Shown in pieces: positions 9,013-17,237 of a stretch of 64,000 bases of DNA. Source of the DNA: Roseibium marinum (GTDB lineage Bacteria; Pseudomonadota; Alphaproteobacteria; Rhizobiales; Stappiaceae); assembly GCF_002906165.1 (NCBI RefSeq), contig NZ_PPCN01000007.1:62001-126000 (forward strand), given 5' to 3'. Made by a program: the position numbers and the translations under genes. Every line of letters starts with the position of its first letter. The first letter of the stretch is position 1. Below the pieces are notes generated by a model. It made no database searches. It was given only the letters and a program-made list of their open reading frames with translations, and was not told the DNA's origin.

Positions 9013-9795
9013 TCAGTCTATCTGTTCGATTTCTTCTTCAAGCTCCGACAGGAGTTCGCCACCGGCCATGAGGTTCAGCACGTCTTCGCGTGACTTTTCC
9101 CCCCGGCTGAATGAAGCCGCGACTTCTCCCTGAATGAGTACGCAGAAATCGTCCCCCACACTCATCGCATGGCGCGCGTTGTGGGTGATGAAGACGATGC
9201 CGGCACCGTTTTTTCGGGCGATCCGCATCATCTTCAGCACCATCGCGGCTTCCTTGACGCCGAGCGCCGATGTCGGCTCGTCCAGGATCAGCAGCTTAGC
9301 GCCGAAATACATAGCCCTGCCGATGGCAAGCACCTGCCTTTCACCGCCCGACATGGTGCCAACCAGCTGCTCGCCGTTTGTCACCCTGGTCAGACCGAAT
9401 TTCTGCATCTGCCGAACCGCTTCCCGGTTGGCGAAATTCGTATCGATCCTTTGGAACGGCCAGACGCCTGTTTTCGGTTCCGCGCCGAGGAAAAAATTGC
9501 GCCCAACGCTCATCAGCGGGATCGATCCGACATCCTGATGAACGGTCGCAATGCCGCGCTGCCGGGCTTCGCGCGGGCTGGCGAACCGGACTTCCTCGTT
9601 TTCGAAATACACCTTGCCGGATGTGGGTTGATGATAACCGGACAGGATCTTGATCAGCGTGGATTTACCCGCGCCGTTGTCTCCCAGCAGGCAGAGAATC
9701 TTGCCTGGCTCAACCAGCATTGAAATGTTTTTCAATGCCCTGGTGGAGCCAAAGGATTTATCGACACCGGCAAGCTGCATCAAATGCGTCGTCAT
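9013..9795 (-). CDS. CUT2-type sugar ABC transporter ATPase, single-domain
   Basis: A 260-residue ATPase with Walker A GDNGAGKST, signature MSGGERQVLAIGRA, Walker B LLILDEPTSALG and switch His in VFITHN. Most CUT2 ATPases (RbsA, XylG) are tandem proteins of about 500 residues. This one has a single domain, as in the rhizobial fructose transporter FrcA, so it should work as a homodimer. The ATG at 9795 begins MTTHLMQLAGVDKSFG; the same frame stays open to 10458 but overlaps the permease gene and is not coding. The C-terminus is acidic (LLSELEEEIEQID). It is the last gene of the binding protein-permease-ATPase operon. Confidence 0.92.
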   Translation of the reverse strand: MTTHLMQLAGVDKSFGSTRALKNISMLVEPGKILCLLGDNGAGKSTLIKILSGYHQPTSGKVYFENEEVRFASPREARQRGIATVHQDVGSIPLMSVGRNFFLGAEPKTGVWPFQRIDTNFANREAVRQMQKFGLTRVTNGEQLVGTMSGGERQVLAIGRAMYFGAKLLILDEPTSALGVKEAAMVLKMMRIARKNGAGIVFITHNARHAMSVGDDFCVLIQGEVAASFSRGEKSREDVLNLMAGGELLSELEEEIEQID

Positions 9796-9806
9796 GTGAG
9801 GTCTTC

Positions 9807-10778
9807 CTAGCTTGACGACAGCGCAAGGCGCCGCACGTAGTTGTTCGCCAGGACGGCAATACCGAGAAGAACGCCCAGAAACAGCTGGATCCAGTCCGTA
9901 TTCCATCCGGTATAAAAGATCCCTGATGAAATGGCGCCGAAAAGTGCCGTGCCGAAGACGACCCCCACGACGCTGCCATAGCCCCCCGTCAGCAGGACGC
10001 CGCCGATAACGACCACGATGGGTGCCTGGAAGACATAGCCCATGCCATAAGTCGAATTGCCTGAGTTCCATTGAACCGCCTGAAGGATCCCGACCAGCGC
10101 GGCGGCTGTGCCGGTGGCGACGAAAAGCGAGATCTTGACGCGCTGCACCGGCACCCCCGCCCCGCGCGCCGCATCCAGATTGCCGCCGGTGGCATAGATC
10201 CAGTTGCCGAAAACACTCCTGCTCAGCACCCAGAAGCCGGCAAGTGCGACGAGCACCCACCAGACAATGGAAATATTCGCCTGCCCCCAGCGGGCGGCAA
10301 AGACGAATTTCGCGCTGTCGGAGGCGATGACGGATGAAGAGGTCACATTGGCGATAAGCCGCGAAAAACCCATCGTCGCGCCGATGACGATGAAATTCGT
10401 CGCCAGCGTGACGATGAAGGACGGCAGTTTCGTCTTGACGACGGCCAGCCCGTTGCAAAGTCCGATCAGCGCCCCACCCGCAAGGGCAAGAAACACCATC
10501 GGCCAGATGGGCAGCCCGAAGTGGTTGGTTCCAAGGGCCAGTATCATCGATGCGGCCCCCACGGTGGATCCGATCGACAGATCGAATTCACCGCAAATCA
10601 TCAGCAAGCCGATCGGGATGGCGACAATCCCGAGCTCGGCGGCAAGATTCATCCAGCCGGCGGTCCCGTTTACCGATACGAAACCGTTGCCCGATGTTGC
10701 GGCCGCAAAGAAAAGATAAGTTAGAAGAAACGCGGCGAAAGCGCCGGTTTCCGGCCGCCGGACAATGCTCTTTATCAA
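9807..10778 (-). CDS. CUT2-type sugar ABC transporter permease (RbsC/FrcC class)
   Basis: A 323-residue, very hydrophobic permease with about eight to ten predicted helices. Family landmarks include LMICGEFDLSIGSTVGAASM (the conserved G-x-x-DLS(V/I)G motif), GLCNGLAVVKTKLPSFIVTL, FGNWIYATGGNLDAARGAGV and GGYGSVVGVVFGTALFG. It should form a homodimeric channel for a monosaccharide or a small polyol. It lies 48 bases after the binding-protein gene and 11 bases before the ATPase gene. Confidence 0.92.
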   Translation of the reverse strand: MIKSIVRRPETGAFAAFLLTYLFFAAATSGNGFVSVNGTAGWMNLAAELGIVAIPIGLLMICGEFDLSIGSTVGAASMILALGTNHFGLPIWPMVFLALAGGALIGLCNGLAVVKTKLPSFIVTLATNFIVIGATMGFSRLIANVTSSSVIASDSAKFVFAARWGQANISIVWWVLVALAGFWVLSRSVFGNWIYATGGNLDAARGAGVPVQRVKISLFVATGTAAALVGILQAVQWNSGNSTYGMGYVFQAPIVVVIGGVLLTGGYGSVVGVVFGTALFGAISSGIFYTGWNTDWIQLFLGVLLGIAVLANNYVRRLALSSS

Positions 10779-10826
10779 GTGAAACTCCCTGTGTGGGGCT
10801 GGGACCTTGGGCCGGGAAAGTAGCGC

Positions 10827-11807
10827 TCAGGAAGCGCCACGTACTCCGGAATGCTCCCTGTTGACCTTGAGCACCTTGTCGACATTGGACTTGTCGATGA
10901 CAAGCGGGCCGGTCTTGACGTGTCCGATCGGCTGCAAGCCGTATTTCAGGTACTGATCGGCGATCTGAATGGACATGAAACCCTGCAGATAAGGCTGCTG
11001 GTCCATGGCGAAGGCAAGATCTCCGGCCTTGATCGCCTCGAGCGCTTCGTTCGACAGATCCGCGGTTCCGATCATGATTTCACCGGAACGCCCGACCTCT
11101 TCCACGGCCCGCAGGGCACTCATGGCGGGAACCGCGTTCAACGTATAGATACCGTCAATATCGGAATTTGCCTGTAGCGTTCCCTTGATCGCCTGGGTCA
11201 TGGCCTGGGGATTGGTGGCATCGCCCGTGCCGATGGTCTGATAGATCGTCTCAGCGCCGGCATCCTTCATCGCCGCCACATAGCCGTTGCACCGTTCCTC
11301 GACCGTCGGATTGCCCGGAACCTGATTGAAGCAAAGACCCTTCTTTACGCCCGCTCCGGCCTGAATTTCCCCCGCCTTGTAACCCATCTGATAAGGGTCT
11401 TCGCCAATGAAGCCGATCGATCCGTTCTGCTCCCACAATGTCTGCCCGGAATTGTGGATCAGGACCGGAATACCATTCGCGGTGGCTTCCTTGATCAGGG
11501 GATCCATGCCGTCCGGAAAGAACTCTCCCACCAGCAGCATTTTGGGGTTCCGGCTGATCGCCTGCTGCAGCAGGCGCGGATAGTCGCTGGTCATGTTGGC
11601 GGTGTCGGTCACCGCGATATACTGATAATCGACGCCGTAGATTTCCGATGCGTCATCGAAGCCCTTCTTCACCGCTGCGAAGAACGGCCAGGACAAGGGA
11701 CCGCTCACGACGAGTATCGGCCCGTCCGCGTCATCGGCCCTGGCAGATGTGCTCAAGCCTGCCGCGAGACACAGGGCTGCGGCGGCGATTCTCATTGATT
11801 TCAACAT
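10827..11807 (-). CDS. Sugar ABC transporter periplasmic binding protein (RbsB/FrcB class)
   Basis: A 326-residue periplasmic binding protein. The ATG at 11807 has GGAGGAG 8 bases upstream and leads directly into a signal peptide (SMRIAAAALCLAAGLSTSARA). The mature protein starts with GPILVVSGPLSWPFFAAVKKGFDD, the typical first strand-helix of the Peripla_BP_4 fold, and later has DIDGIYTLNAVPAMSALRA and DQQPYLQGFMSIQIADQYLK. It is first in its operon and divergent from the SGNH hydrolase and ROK regulator genes. The ligand is probably a sugar; the neighbouring esterase hints at an acylated one. Confidence 0.92.
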   Translation of the reverse strand: MLKSMRIAAAALCLAAGLSTSARADDADGPILVVSGPLSWPFFAAVKKGFDDASEIYGVDYQYIAVTDTANMTSDYPRLLQQAISRNPKMLLVGEFFPDGMDPLIKEATANGIPVLIHNSGQTLWEQNGSIGFIGEDPYQMGYKAGEIQAGAGVKKGLCFNQVPGNPTVEERCNGYVAAMKDAGAETIYQTIGTGDATNPQAMTQAIKGTLQANSDIDGIYTLNAVPAMSALRAVEEVGRSGEIMIGTADLSNEALEAIKAGDLAFAMDQQPYLQGFMSIQIADQYLKYGLQPIGHVKTGPLVIDKSNVDKVLKVNREHSGVRGAS

Positions 11808-11999
11808 GGTTTTCACTCCTCCCGAGATCACGGCGAAGATCGGTCAGGAAAGGTTCGGCCTGTCCGCCGCTTCACCGCAGATCGGTTTTGATCATCCTCG
11901 AAAAAAACAGGTTGTCAATAGTTATTCACGATGATTTATTATTTATGAGGCAGCATTCCGGTGCGGCTTCAACACTGCGGGAGCAGGTGGTAAGACTGG

Positions 12000-12036
12000 A
12001 ATAAACTACTGGCAATAAACATGGTTTTGTTTATCG
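12000..12036. promoter_or_regulatory. Candidate ROK operator upstream of the SGNH hydrolase gene
   Basis: CAATAAAC (12013-12020) faces GTTTATCG (12029-12036) across 8 bases; the arms match at 7 of 8 positions. A further AATAAAC occurs at 12000-12006. The region is clearly richer in A+T than its surroundings, as are known ROK operators such as NagC/Mlc sites. It lies 10 bases before the hydrolase start and also lies in the divergent region of the sugar ABC operon, so one site could control both. Inferred. Confidence 0.45.
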
Positions 12037-12045
12037 GGAGACGAT

Positions 12046-12690
12046 ATGCGTTCGGTTTTGTGCTACGGGGACTCAAACACTTACGGACAAACGACGGCAA
12101 ACAAACCGGATGACCGGTACGGGCATGACGTGCGCTGGCCGGGTGTCTTGCGCGAAATACTGGGCCACAAGTGGCTCGTCATTGAAGAAGGATTGAGTGG
12201 GCGGACAACCGTTTCCGACGACCCGATCGAAGGCGCTGAAAAGAATGGCAGAACCTATTTGCGGCCATGTATCATGAGCCACAAACCGCTGGATCTCGTC
12301 CTCATCATGCTGGGCACGAACGATCTCAAGATCAGGTTCAACAAAACCGCGGGCGAAATCGCCATGGGTGTTGGCGCCCTGGTTTCCGATATCAAATCCC
12401 TGCCGGCGGGAGTGGACGGCAAGGTTCCGGAGATAATGATCATCGCTCCGCCGCCCACCGCCCGGGATCTGAAGGAATGGTCGGGAGTGTTTCTTGGAGC
12501 GCAGGACAAATCACGAGAACTGGCGGGCGAATACGAACGGATCGCTGAAGCCAATGAAGTGCATTTTTTCGACGCCGGCTTGGTGGTGCGGTCCAGCAAA
12601 GAAGACGGGTTTCATCTCGGTGCAAAAGCACACAGCGTCCTTGGCCAGGCAATTGCCGTTGAAATTGAATCGATAGGTTGGCCGGATTGA
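12046..12690 (+). CDS. SGNH/GDSL-family hydrolase (probable carbohydrate or aryl esterase)
   Basis: A 214-residue cytoplasmic esterase. Block I is CYGDSNTYG with nucleophile Ser10, block II has the oxyanion Gly in GLSGRTT, block III is GTND (90-93) and block V is DGFHLG with Asp187 and His190. The length and the GDSN/DGFHLG variants resemble the SGNH esterases from Sinorhizobium and Mycobacterium that deacetylate sugars or transfer acyl groups. There is no signal peptide. The GGGAG before the ATG is a good ribosome-binding site. It is divergent from a sugar ABC transporter and followed by a ROK regulator, so it may deacylate the imported compound. Confidence 0.9.
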   Translation: MRSVLCYGDSNTYGQTTANKPDDRYGHDVRWPGVLREILGHKWLVIEEGLSGRTTVSDDPIEGAEKNGRTYLRPCIMSHKPLDLVLIMLGTNDLKIRFNKTAGEIAMGVGALVSDIKSLPAGVDGKVPEIMIIAPPPTARDLKEWSGVFLGAQDKSRELAGEYERIAEANEVHFFDAGLVVRSSKEDGFHLGAKAHSVLGQAIAVEIESIGWPD

Positions 12691-12765
12691 ACGGCTTGAT
12701 CCCAGCCAAGCAGCATCAACTGACCGCACAAGAATGACCAGCACCTCAAACCCTGAAAGTACCCT

Positions 12766-13851
12766 ATGCCTGACATGAGATTTGCTCCCCCGCCTTCAAT
12801 CCGGATGGCGGATCGCAGCAGCGGCCTGAACCAGGTGCTCGCCCGCAGCTTTAACGAGCGGCTGATCATGTCCTTGCTGCTGCAGAACGACGGCATGACG
12901 CGGTTGCAGCTCGGTCAGGCAAGCGGCCTTTCGGCCCAGACCATCTCGGTGATCGTGCGGGCTCTGGAACGGGACAGGCTGATCAGCAAGGGCGAAGCCG
13001 TGCGGGGTCGGATCGGGCCGCCGACGACCCCGATCAGACTGAACCCCGACGGGGCCTTTTCGATAGGCCTGCACATCGGAATTTCCGTGCTCGAAGCCGC
13101 ATTGATCGATTTCGTCGGCACGCCGCTGATGCTGAAATCCTCGCCGATAGGAAACTTCGACGCTGAGAACATTCTGGCAGGTCTGAGCAGCCTGGTTGTT
13201 GACATGACCGAGGAATGCGGTCCCGTGCGCAAATCCGGTCTTACCGGCATTGGCATAACCATGCCGAGAAACTTTGATGACCCCACGCTGTCGGACGCTG
13301 TTCACGATATCGATCTGGAAGACGAGATGCGGAACAGGACGGGTCTGGAGGTCTTCATTCAGAACGACGTCACGGCGACCGCCGGCGCGGAAAGCATGTT
13401 TGGCGCCGCCAGAAATCTCGGTGATCACCTTTTCTTTTATCTCGGCAGGACTATTCAACCCAGGCTGATCCTGGGCGGCAGGATCTATTCCGGATCGATT
13501 GCGGTGCCGCATCTGAAAATGCAAACGGCGGAGTTTCCGGATTTTAACGCGCTGAAACAAGCGCCGGATCAAGTCGGCCCGCAAATGGCGACCTGGATCC
13601 GGACATGCAGCGAAGGCCTCACCCGGCTCATCCTGGACTTCGGCAAATTCGCGTCAGTTCCCGATGTCGTCATTTCCGGACCTGTCCGGGACGACATTGC
13701 GGACGAAATCGTCCGCCTCACCCGGGATGAAATCACAGCGACCAAACCAGAAACGTCAATCGCGGCAAGCACGCTCGGGCCTTGGGCGCTCACGATCGGC
13801 GCCGCCGCCCTGCCGTTCCACACGCGTTTCATGGCGGACATGCTCTATTGA
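12766..13851 (+). CDS. ROK-family transcriptional regulator
   Basis: A 361-residue protein with an N-terminal winged HTH (SLLLQNDGMTRLQLGQASGLSAQTISVIVRALERDRLI) followed by a ROK sugar-kinase-like domain (FSIGLHIGISVLEAALIDFVG; later VFIQNDVTATAGAESMFGAA). The usual ROK zinc-binding Cys motif (CxCGxxGC) is absent, and the kinase phosphate loop is degenerate, so it should act as a sensor rather than an enzyme. It follows the SGNH hydrolase by 75 bases and is divergent from the CUT2 transporter, which it probably represses. This is the layout of the rhizobial frc system, though here a kinase gene is missing. Confidence 0.88.
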   Translation: MPDMRFAPPPSIRMADRSSGLNQVLARSFNERLIMSLLLQNDGMTRLQLGQASGLSAQTISVIVRALERDRLISKGEAVRGRIGPPTTPIRLNPDGAFSIGLHIGISVLEAALIDFVGTPLMLKSSPIGNFDAENILAGLSSLVVDMTEECGPVRKSGLTGIGITMPRNFDDPTLSDAVHDIDLEDEMRNRTGLEVFIQNDVTATAGAESMFGAARNLGDHLFFYLGRTIQPRLILGGRIYSGSIAVPHLKMQTAEFPDFNALKQAPDQVGPQMATWIRTCSEGLTRLILDFGKFASVPDVVISGPVRDDIADEIVRLTRDEITATKPETSIAASTLGPWALTIGAAALPFHTRFMADMLY

Positions 13852-14176
13852 GAGCCGCCTGGGCGGATTTTCCGAGAGTCCGGGTTTCGAGTACCGGTCT
13901 GAATCAGGCAACTTTCATTTTGAAACATGTGATTTCACATCAGGAAAGCTGATGCAGATCGCGAGCGGCGGCATTTGCAATGCAGAAAATCCGTCCGGTT
14001 TGATGCCGATCAATATTCCGCCGCCATACACATCTAATATCGTCTCGCGAAACCGGCCCGCCCGATTGGCCGCTTCGCGGAAAGCGTACCGCAATGGCCA
14101 CCGCTTATGAACCACACAGCCTGATCGGGCAGTTCAATGCCGAGGGCAATCGTCGCTTTTGTTACCGGAGATCATT
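13852..14176. other. 325-base intergenic region between the ROK regulator and PHA synthase genes
   Basis: Just after the ROK stop there is a short hairpin, CCGCC (13855-13859) and GGCGG (13862-13866), followed by ATTTT, which may be a weak terminator. Further on, ATGTGA (13927-13932) and TCACAT (13935-13940) are perfect 6-base arms around TT. Short frames occur on both strands (for example 13915-14115, minus), but none has a convincing ribosome-binding site or recognisable product. No repeat or RNA gene is seen. Confidence 0.5.
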
Positions 14177-15991
14177 GTGAAACAAGCTGTCTTCCCTGCC
14201 CTGCCATCCACGAATGTCCATTCCCTGATCGGCCGGCATCTTTCAGCAGCTCTCGCGGAGACGGGAGATCCCGATGACAGGATGTTCCTGATTGCGGACC
14301 GTTTCCATCATGCCGCGCTCGCCGCCATGACGCTCGGCATTTCACCGATCAGTCTGCTGCAGGCCTGGCAGGACTGGATGCTGCATCTTTCCATTTCTCC
14401 GGGCAAGCAACAGCAGATCCTGAGACAACTCGGCCGCAAGCAGGTCCGGCTCTCCAAATTTATTCTCGACTGCGCACTGATGGGCGAAAAGGCGGAATGC
14501 TGCATTGAGCCGCCACCGCAGGACCACCGTTTCAAGTCGCCTGCCTGGGAAAAATTCCCTTTCAATATCTACGCGCAGTCGTTTCTGCTGACGGAGCAAT
14601 GGTGGCACGAGGCGGCTACGGGGGTGAGCGGCGTCACCGCCCAGCACGAAAGGTTGGTCGAATTCTACGCCCGGCAAATGATGGACATGTTTTCACCCGG
14701 CAATTTCGCGCTCACCAATCCGGATGTGATGCAGACAATGCTCCGGGAAAACGGCGCCAATTTCCTGCGCGGCTGGGGCTACATGCTGAGCGATGCCATG
14801 AAAGCCACTCAAATCCAGAAAGAAGATTCCGCGTTCAATCCCGGCGCGAACGTCGCGGTCACCCCCGGCGAAGTGGTCTATCGCAACGATCTCATCGAGC
14901 TCATTCAATATGCGCCCGCGACAGAGACCGTTCAGGCGGAACCAATCCTGATCGTTCCGGCCTGGATCATGAAATATTACATTCTCGACCTGTCGCCGGA
15001 CAATTCCCTCATCCGCTATCTGGTCGATCAAGGCTTCACGGTTTTTTGCATATCCTGGATAAATCCGGACGAGCGCTACCGGGATGTCAGCCTGGAGGAC
15101 TACATAGATCGCGGCGTCATGACAGCGCTCGAAGCGGTCGAGGCGATTACCGGATCTGAAAAAGTCCATGCCGCCGGATACTGCCTGGGCGGCACCTTGC
15201 TGGCCATGGCCGCCGCCGCCATGGCACGTGACGGCGAGGACCGGCTCCAGAGCCAGACCATGCTCGCCGCTCAGGTCGATTTCGACGAGCCAGGCGAACT
15301 TGGCCTGTTCATGGACGAGAGCCAGCTGTCCTTCATCGAGGACGTGATGTGGCTGAAGGGTTATCTCGATCAGTGGCAGATGGCCGGTGCCTTCCAGATG
15401 CTGCGCTCACAGGATCTGATCTGGTCCCGCATGATACTGGAATACATGCTGGGCCAGCGCCCCGGAACCAGCGATCTCATGGCCTGGAACGCGGATGCCA
15501 CCCGTATGCCCTACCGGATGCATGCGGATTACCTGCGCCAGCTCTATCTCAACAACGACCTCTCGCAGGGCCGTTACAAAGTCGGCGGACACGATGTCCA
15601 TCTCGAGGACATCCGCGTTCCCGTTTTTGCCGTCGGCACCACCACCGATCATGTCGCGCCTTGGAAATCGGTCTTCAAGCTGGTGCATCTGTTCGACACG
15701 GACGTCGATTTCGTCCTGACCTCCGGCGGGCACAATGCCGGCATCGTCTCCGAACCGGGGCACCCCCATCGCAGCTACCGCAAGCTTTTCTACAAGCACG
15801 GCGGCCCGCATCCGGATGCGGACGACTGGGAGAAGCAGGCAAAGGTCGAGGAAGGCTCCTGGTGGCCGCAATGGAGCAACTGGCTGAAGCGGCAGTCTTC
15901 GGGAACCGTACCGGCAAGGGCTGTAGGCAATCCGAAACGCGGTTATCCGCCTATGTGCAACGCTCCCGGCACCTATGTGAAAATGAAATAA
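14177..15991 (+). CDS. phaC: Poly(3-hydroxyalkanoate) synthase (PhaC, class I-like)
   Basis: A PHA synthase of about 604 residues that polymerises (R)-3-hydroxyacyl-CoA into storage granules. The lipase-like box is GYCLGG with catalytic Cys336. The charge-relay Asp491 lies in GTTTDHVAPW and His519 in TSGGHNAG. Other PhaC hallmarks are VPAWIMKYYILDLSPDNSLI and WNADATRMPYRMHADYLR. The GTG at 14177 has GGAG 6 bases upstream; a TTG at 14159 would add 6 residues. No phaA, phaB, phaR or phasin gene is adjacent, so granule metabolism is coordinated from elsewhere or this is a second synthase. It is convergent with the DMT transporter gene. Confidence 0.92.
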   Translation: MKQAVFPALPSTNVHSLIGRHLSAALAETGDPDDRMFLIADRFHHAALAAMTLGISPISLLQAWQDWMLHLSISPGKQQQILRQLGRKQVRLSKFILDCALMGEKAECCIEPPPQDHRFKSPAWEKFPFNIYAQSFLLTEQWWHEAATGVSGVTAQHERLVEFYARQMMDMFSPGNFALTNPDVMQTMLRENGANFLRGWGYMLSDAMKATQIQKEDSAFNPGANVAVTPGEVVYRNDLIELIQYAPATETVQAEPILIVPAWIMKYYILDLSPDNSLIRYLVDQGFTVFCISWINPDERYRDVSLEDYIDRGVMTALEAVEAITGSEKVHAAGYCLGGTLLAMAAAAMARDGEDRLQSQTMLAAQVDFDEPGELGLFMDESQLSFIEDVMWLKGYLDQWQMAGAFQMLRSQDLIWSRMILEYMLGQRPGTSDLMAWNADATRMPYRMHADYLRQLYLNNDLSQGRYKVGGHDVHLEDIRVPVFAVGTTTDHVAPWKSVFKLVHLFDTDVDFVLTSGGHNAGIVSEPGHPHRSYRKLFYKHGGPHPDADDWEKQAKVEEGSWWPQWSNWLKRQSSGTVPARAVGNPKRGYPPMCNAPGTYVKMK

Positions 15992-16030
15992 TGGTTCTTT
16001 CCGCACACCCGGCAGCGAATGTAACCTGGC

Positions 16031-16912
16031 TCAGTTTTCCAGCTGCCGCTCGCGCAGTACGATGAAAAGACCGCTCAGGATAATCACCCCGGCACCGATA
16101 TAGGTTGCGAGATCGGGAATTTCGTTCCAGACAAGCCAGCCGAGCACCGACGCCCAGATCAGGGCGCTGTAGTCGAACGGTGCGACAACCGCTGCCGGAG
16201 CAAACCTGAAGGCCTGGGTCATCATGGTTATGCCCGCGGTCCCGAACAGCGCGATGCTGATAAACAGCCACATATCCTCGAGCCGCAGATCGATCCACAC
16301 AAACGGGACCAGCAGCGCGCTGAGAAGTCCCCCGGCCCCGACGAGATAAACCATAAGCGTCCAGACGCTTTCGCGCGGATCGACCCAACGGGCACTGATC
16401 ATCAAAAAAGCATAAAACACCGCGGTCGCAACCGGAAACAGTGACCCCGCCTGAAACGTTCCCGTCCCTGGACGGACAATGATCAGGACGCCGAGAAAAC
16501 CGACCAGAACGGCGACCCAGCGTCGCCATCCCACCTGTTCTCGCAGAAGAAGGGCGGACAGAGCAGTCACGAAAATCGGGGCCGCGAAAATAAGCGCGGT
16601 CGCCTCGGCAAGTTCCAGAAGGCTCAGACCGGTGAAGAAAAGTGTCGCGGCGCCAAGCCAGATAAAACCGCGCAGCAGATGAGCAGCCGGCCGATAGGAA
16701 TGCAGCGCCGCCGCCCCTCCCATCTTCAAAGCGATCAGTATCGCGATAGGCAAGGCAATCAAATTGCGCAGAAAAAGGATCTGTATCGGGTGATAACTCG
16801 CCGTCAATGTCTTGGCGATCGCATCGTTGACACATAGACAGGCAACGCCTGCACACATCAATAAAATACCTGTGGTCGCCTGGGACCGCACGCCCGCGGA
16901 GGCTGAAATCAT
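16031..16912 (-). CDS. DMT-superfamily (EamA) transporter
   Basis: A 293-residue membrane protein with ten predicted helices in two EamA repeats. The first repeat begins TTGILLMCAGVACLCVNDAIAK and the second ALFGTAGITMMTQAFRFAPAAVVAPFDYSALIWA. The ending VIILSGLFIVLRERQ is typical. The ATG at 16912 has AGGA upstream; the open frame extends further to 16996 without hydrophobic character. Members export or import metabolites such as amino acids and their derivatives; some alphaproteobacterial members with this 'FDYSALIW' segment are annotated as S-adenosylmethionine or riboflavin transporters, but the substrate cannot be fixed. It runs convergently to phaC with a 39-base gap. Confidence 0.88.
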   Translation of the reverse strand: MISASAGVRSQATTGILLMCAGVACLCVNDAIAKTLTASYHPIQILFLRNLIALPIAILIALKMGGAAALHSYRPAAHLLRGFIWLGAATLFFTGLSLLELAEATALIFAAPIFVTALSALLLREQVGWRRWVAVLVGFLGVLIIVRPGTGTFQAGSLFPVATAVFYAFLMISARWVDPRESVWTLMVYLVGAGGLLSALLVPFVWIDLRLEDMWLFISIALFGTAGITMMTQAFRFAPAAVVAPFDYSALIWASVLGWLVWNEIPDLATYIGAGVIILSGLFIVLRERQLEN

Positions 16913-17237
16913 GGATCTCTTCCTGAAACACCCTGCCAGCAGTGGAACGCAGAATGTTCTACCACCTTGAATTCGATCAACCGAACGCCAATCCAACCCG
17001 GTTGGTGGTCATTTGATTTAAAAATCGCTTGCACCTAATCACCGGAACCGGCTTGCCACAAGCCGGTTTAACCGCATTTCAGTCCGCTTTTTACGCGAAG
17101 AAACGACGTCCGGGTCATCGGCCTTGCGGAAACAGTGACGGCGCCAGACCGCTGAACCGGTGTCACGCCTATGCAATATCCAGTCGGCAAGTTGTTGAAC
17201 TTGGTATTATTTCTCAATTTCCGGTTATTCTTCCGCC
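16913..17237. other. 325-base divergent intergenic region with a strong hairpin
   Basis: The gap separates the start of the DMT transporter (minus) and the start of the sulfotransferase (plus). AACCGGCTTG (17046-17055) and CAAGCCGGTT (17059-17068) form a perfect 10-base stem with a 3-base loop, followed by TAACC. Since both neighbours point away from it, it is not a terminator for either gene. It may be an operator, the end of a small RNA, or a relic repeat. No convincing ORF is seen. Confidence 0.6.

Noticed and set aside
9796..10458. Upstream extension of the sugar-ABC ATPase frame
   Set aside because: Overlaps the permease gene fully and has no ABC sequence; the ATG at 9795 starts the conserved protein.
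13915..14115. Possible 66-residue minus-strand gene before phaC
   Set aside because: No ribosome-binding site and no recognisable sequence; reported only as part of the intergenic region.
15951..16931. 326-codon minus frame covering the DMT transporter
   Set aside because: Frame-shifted shadow; the 16031-16912 frame gives the clear ten-helix EamA product.
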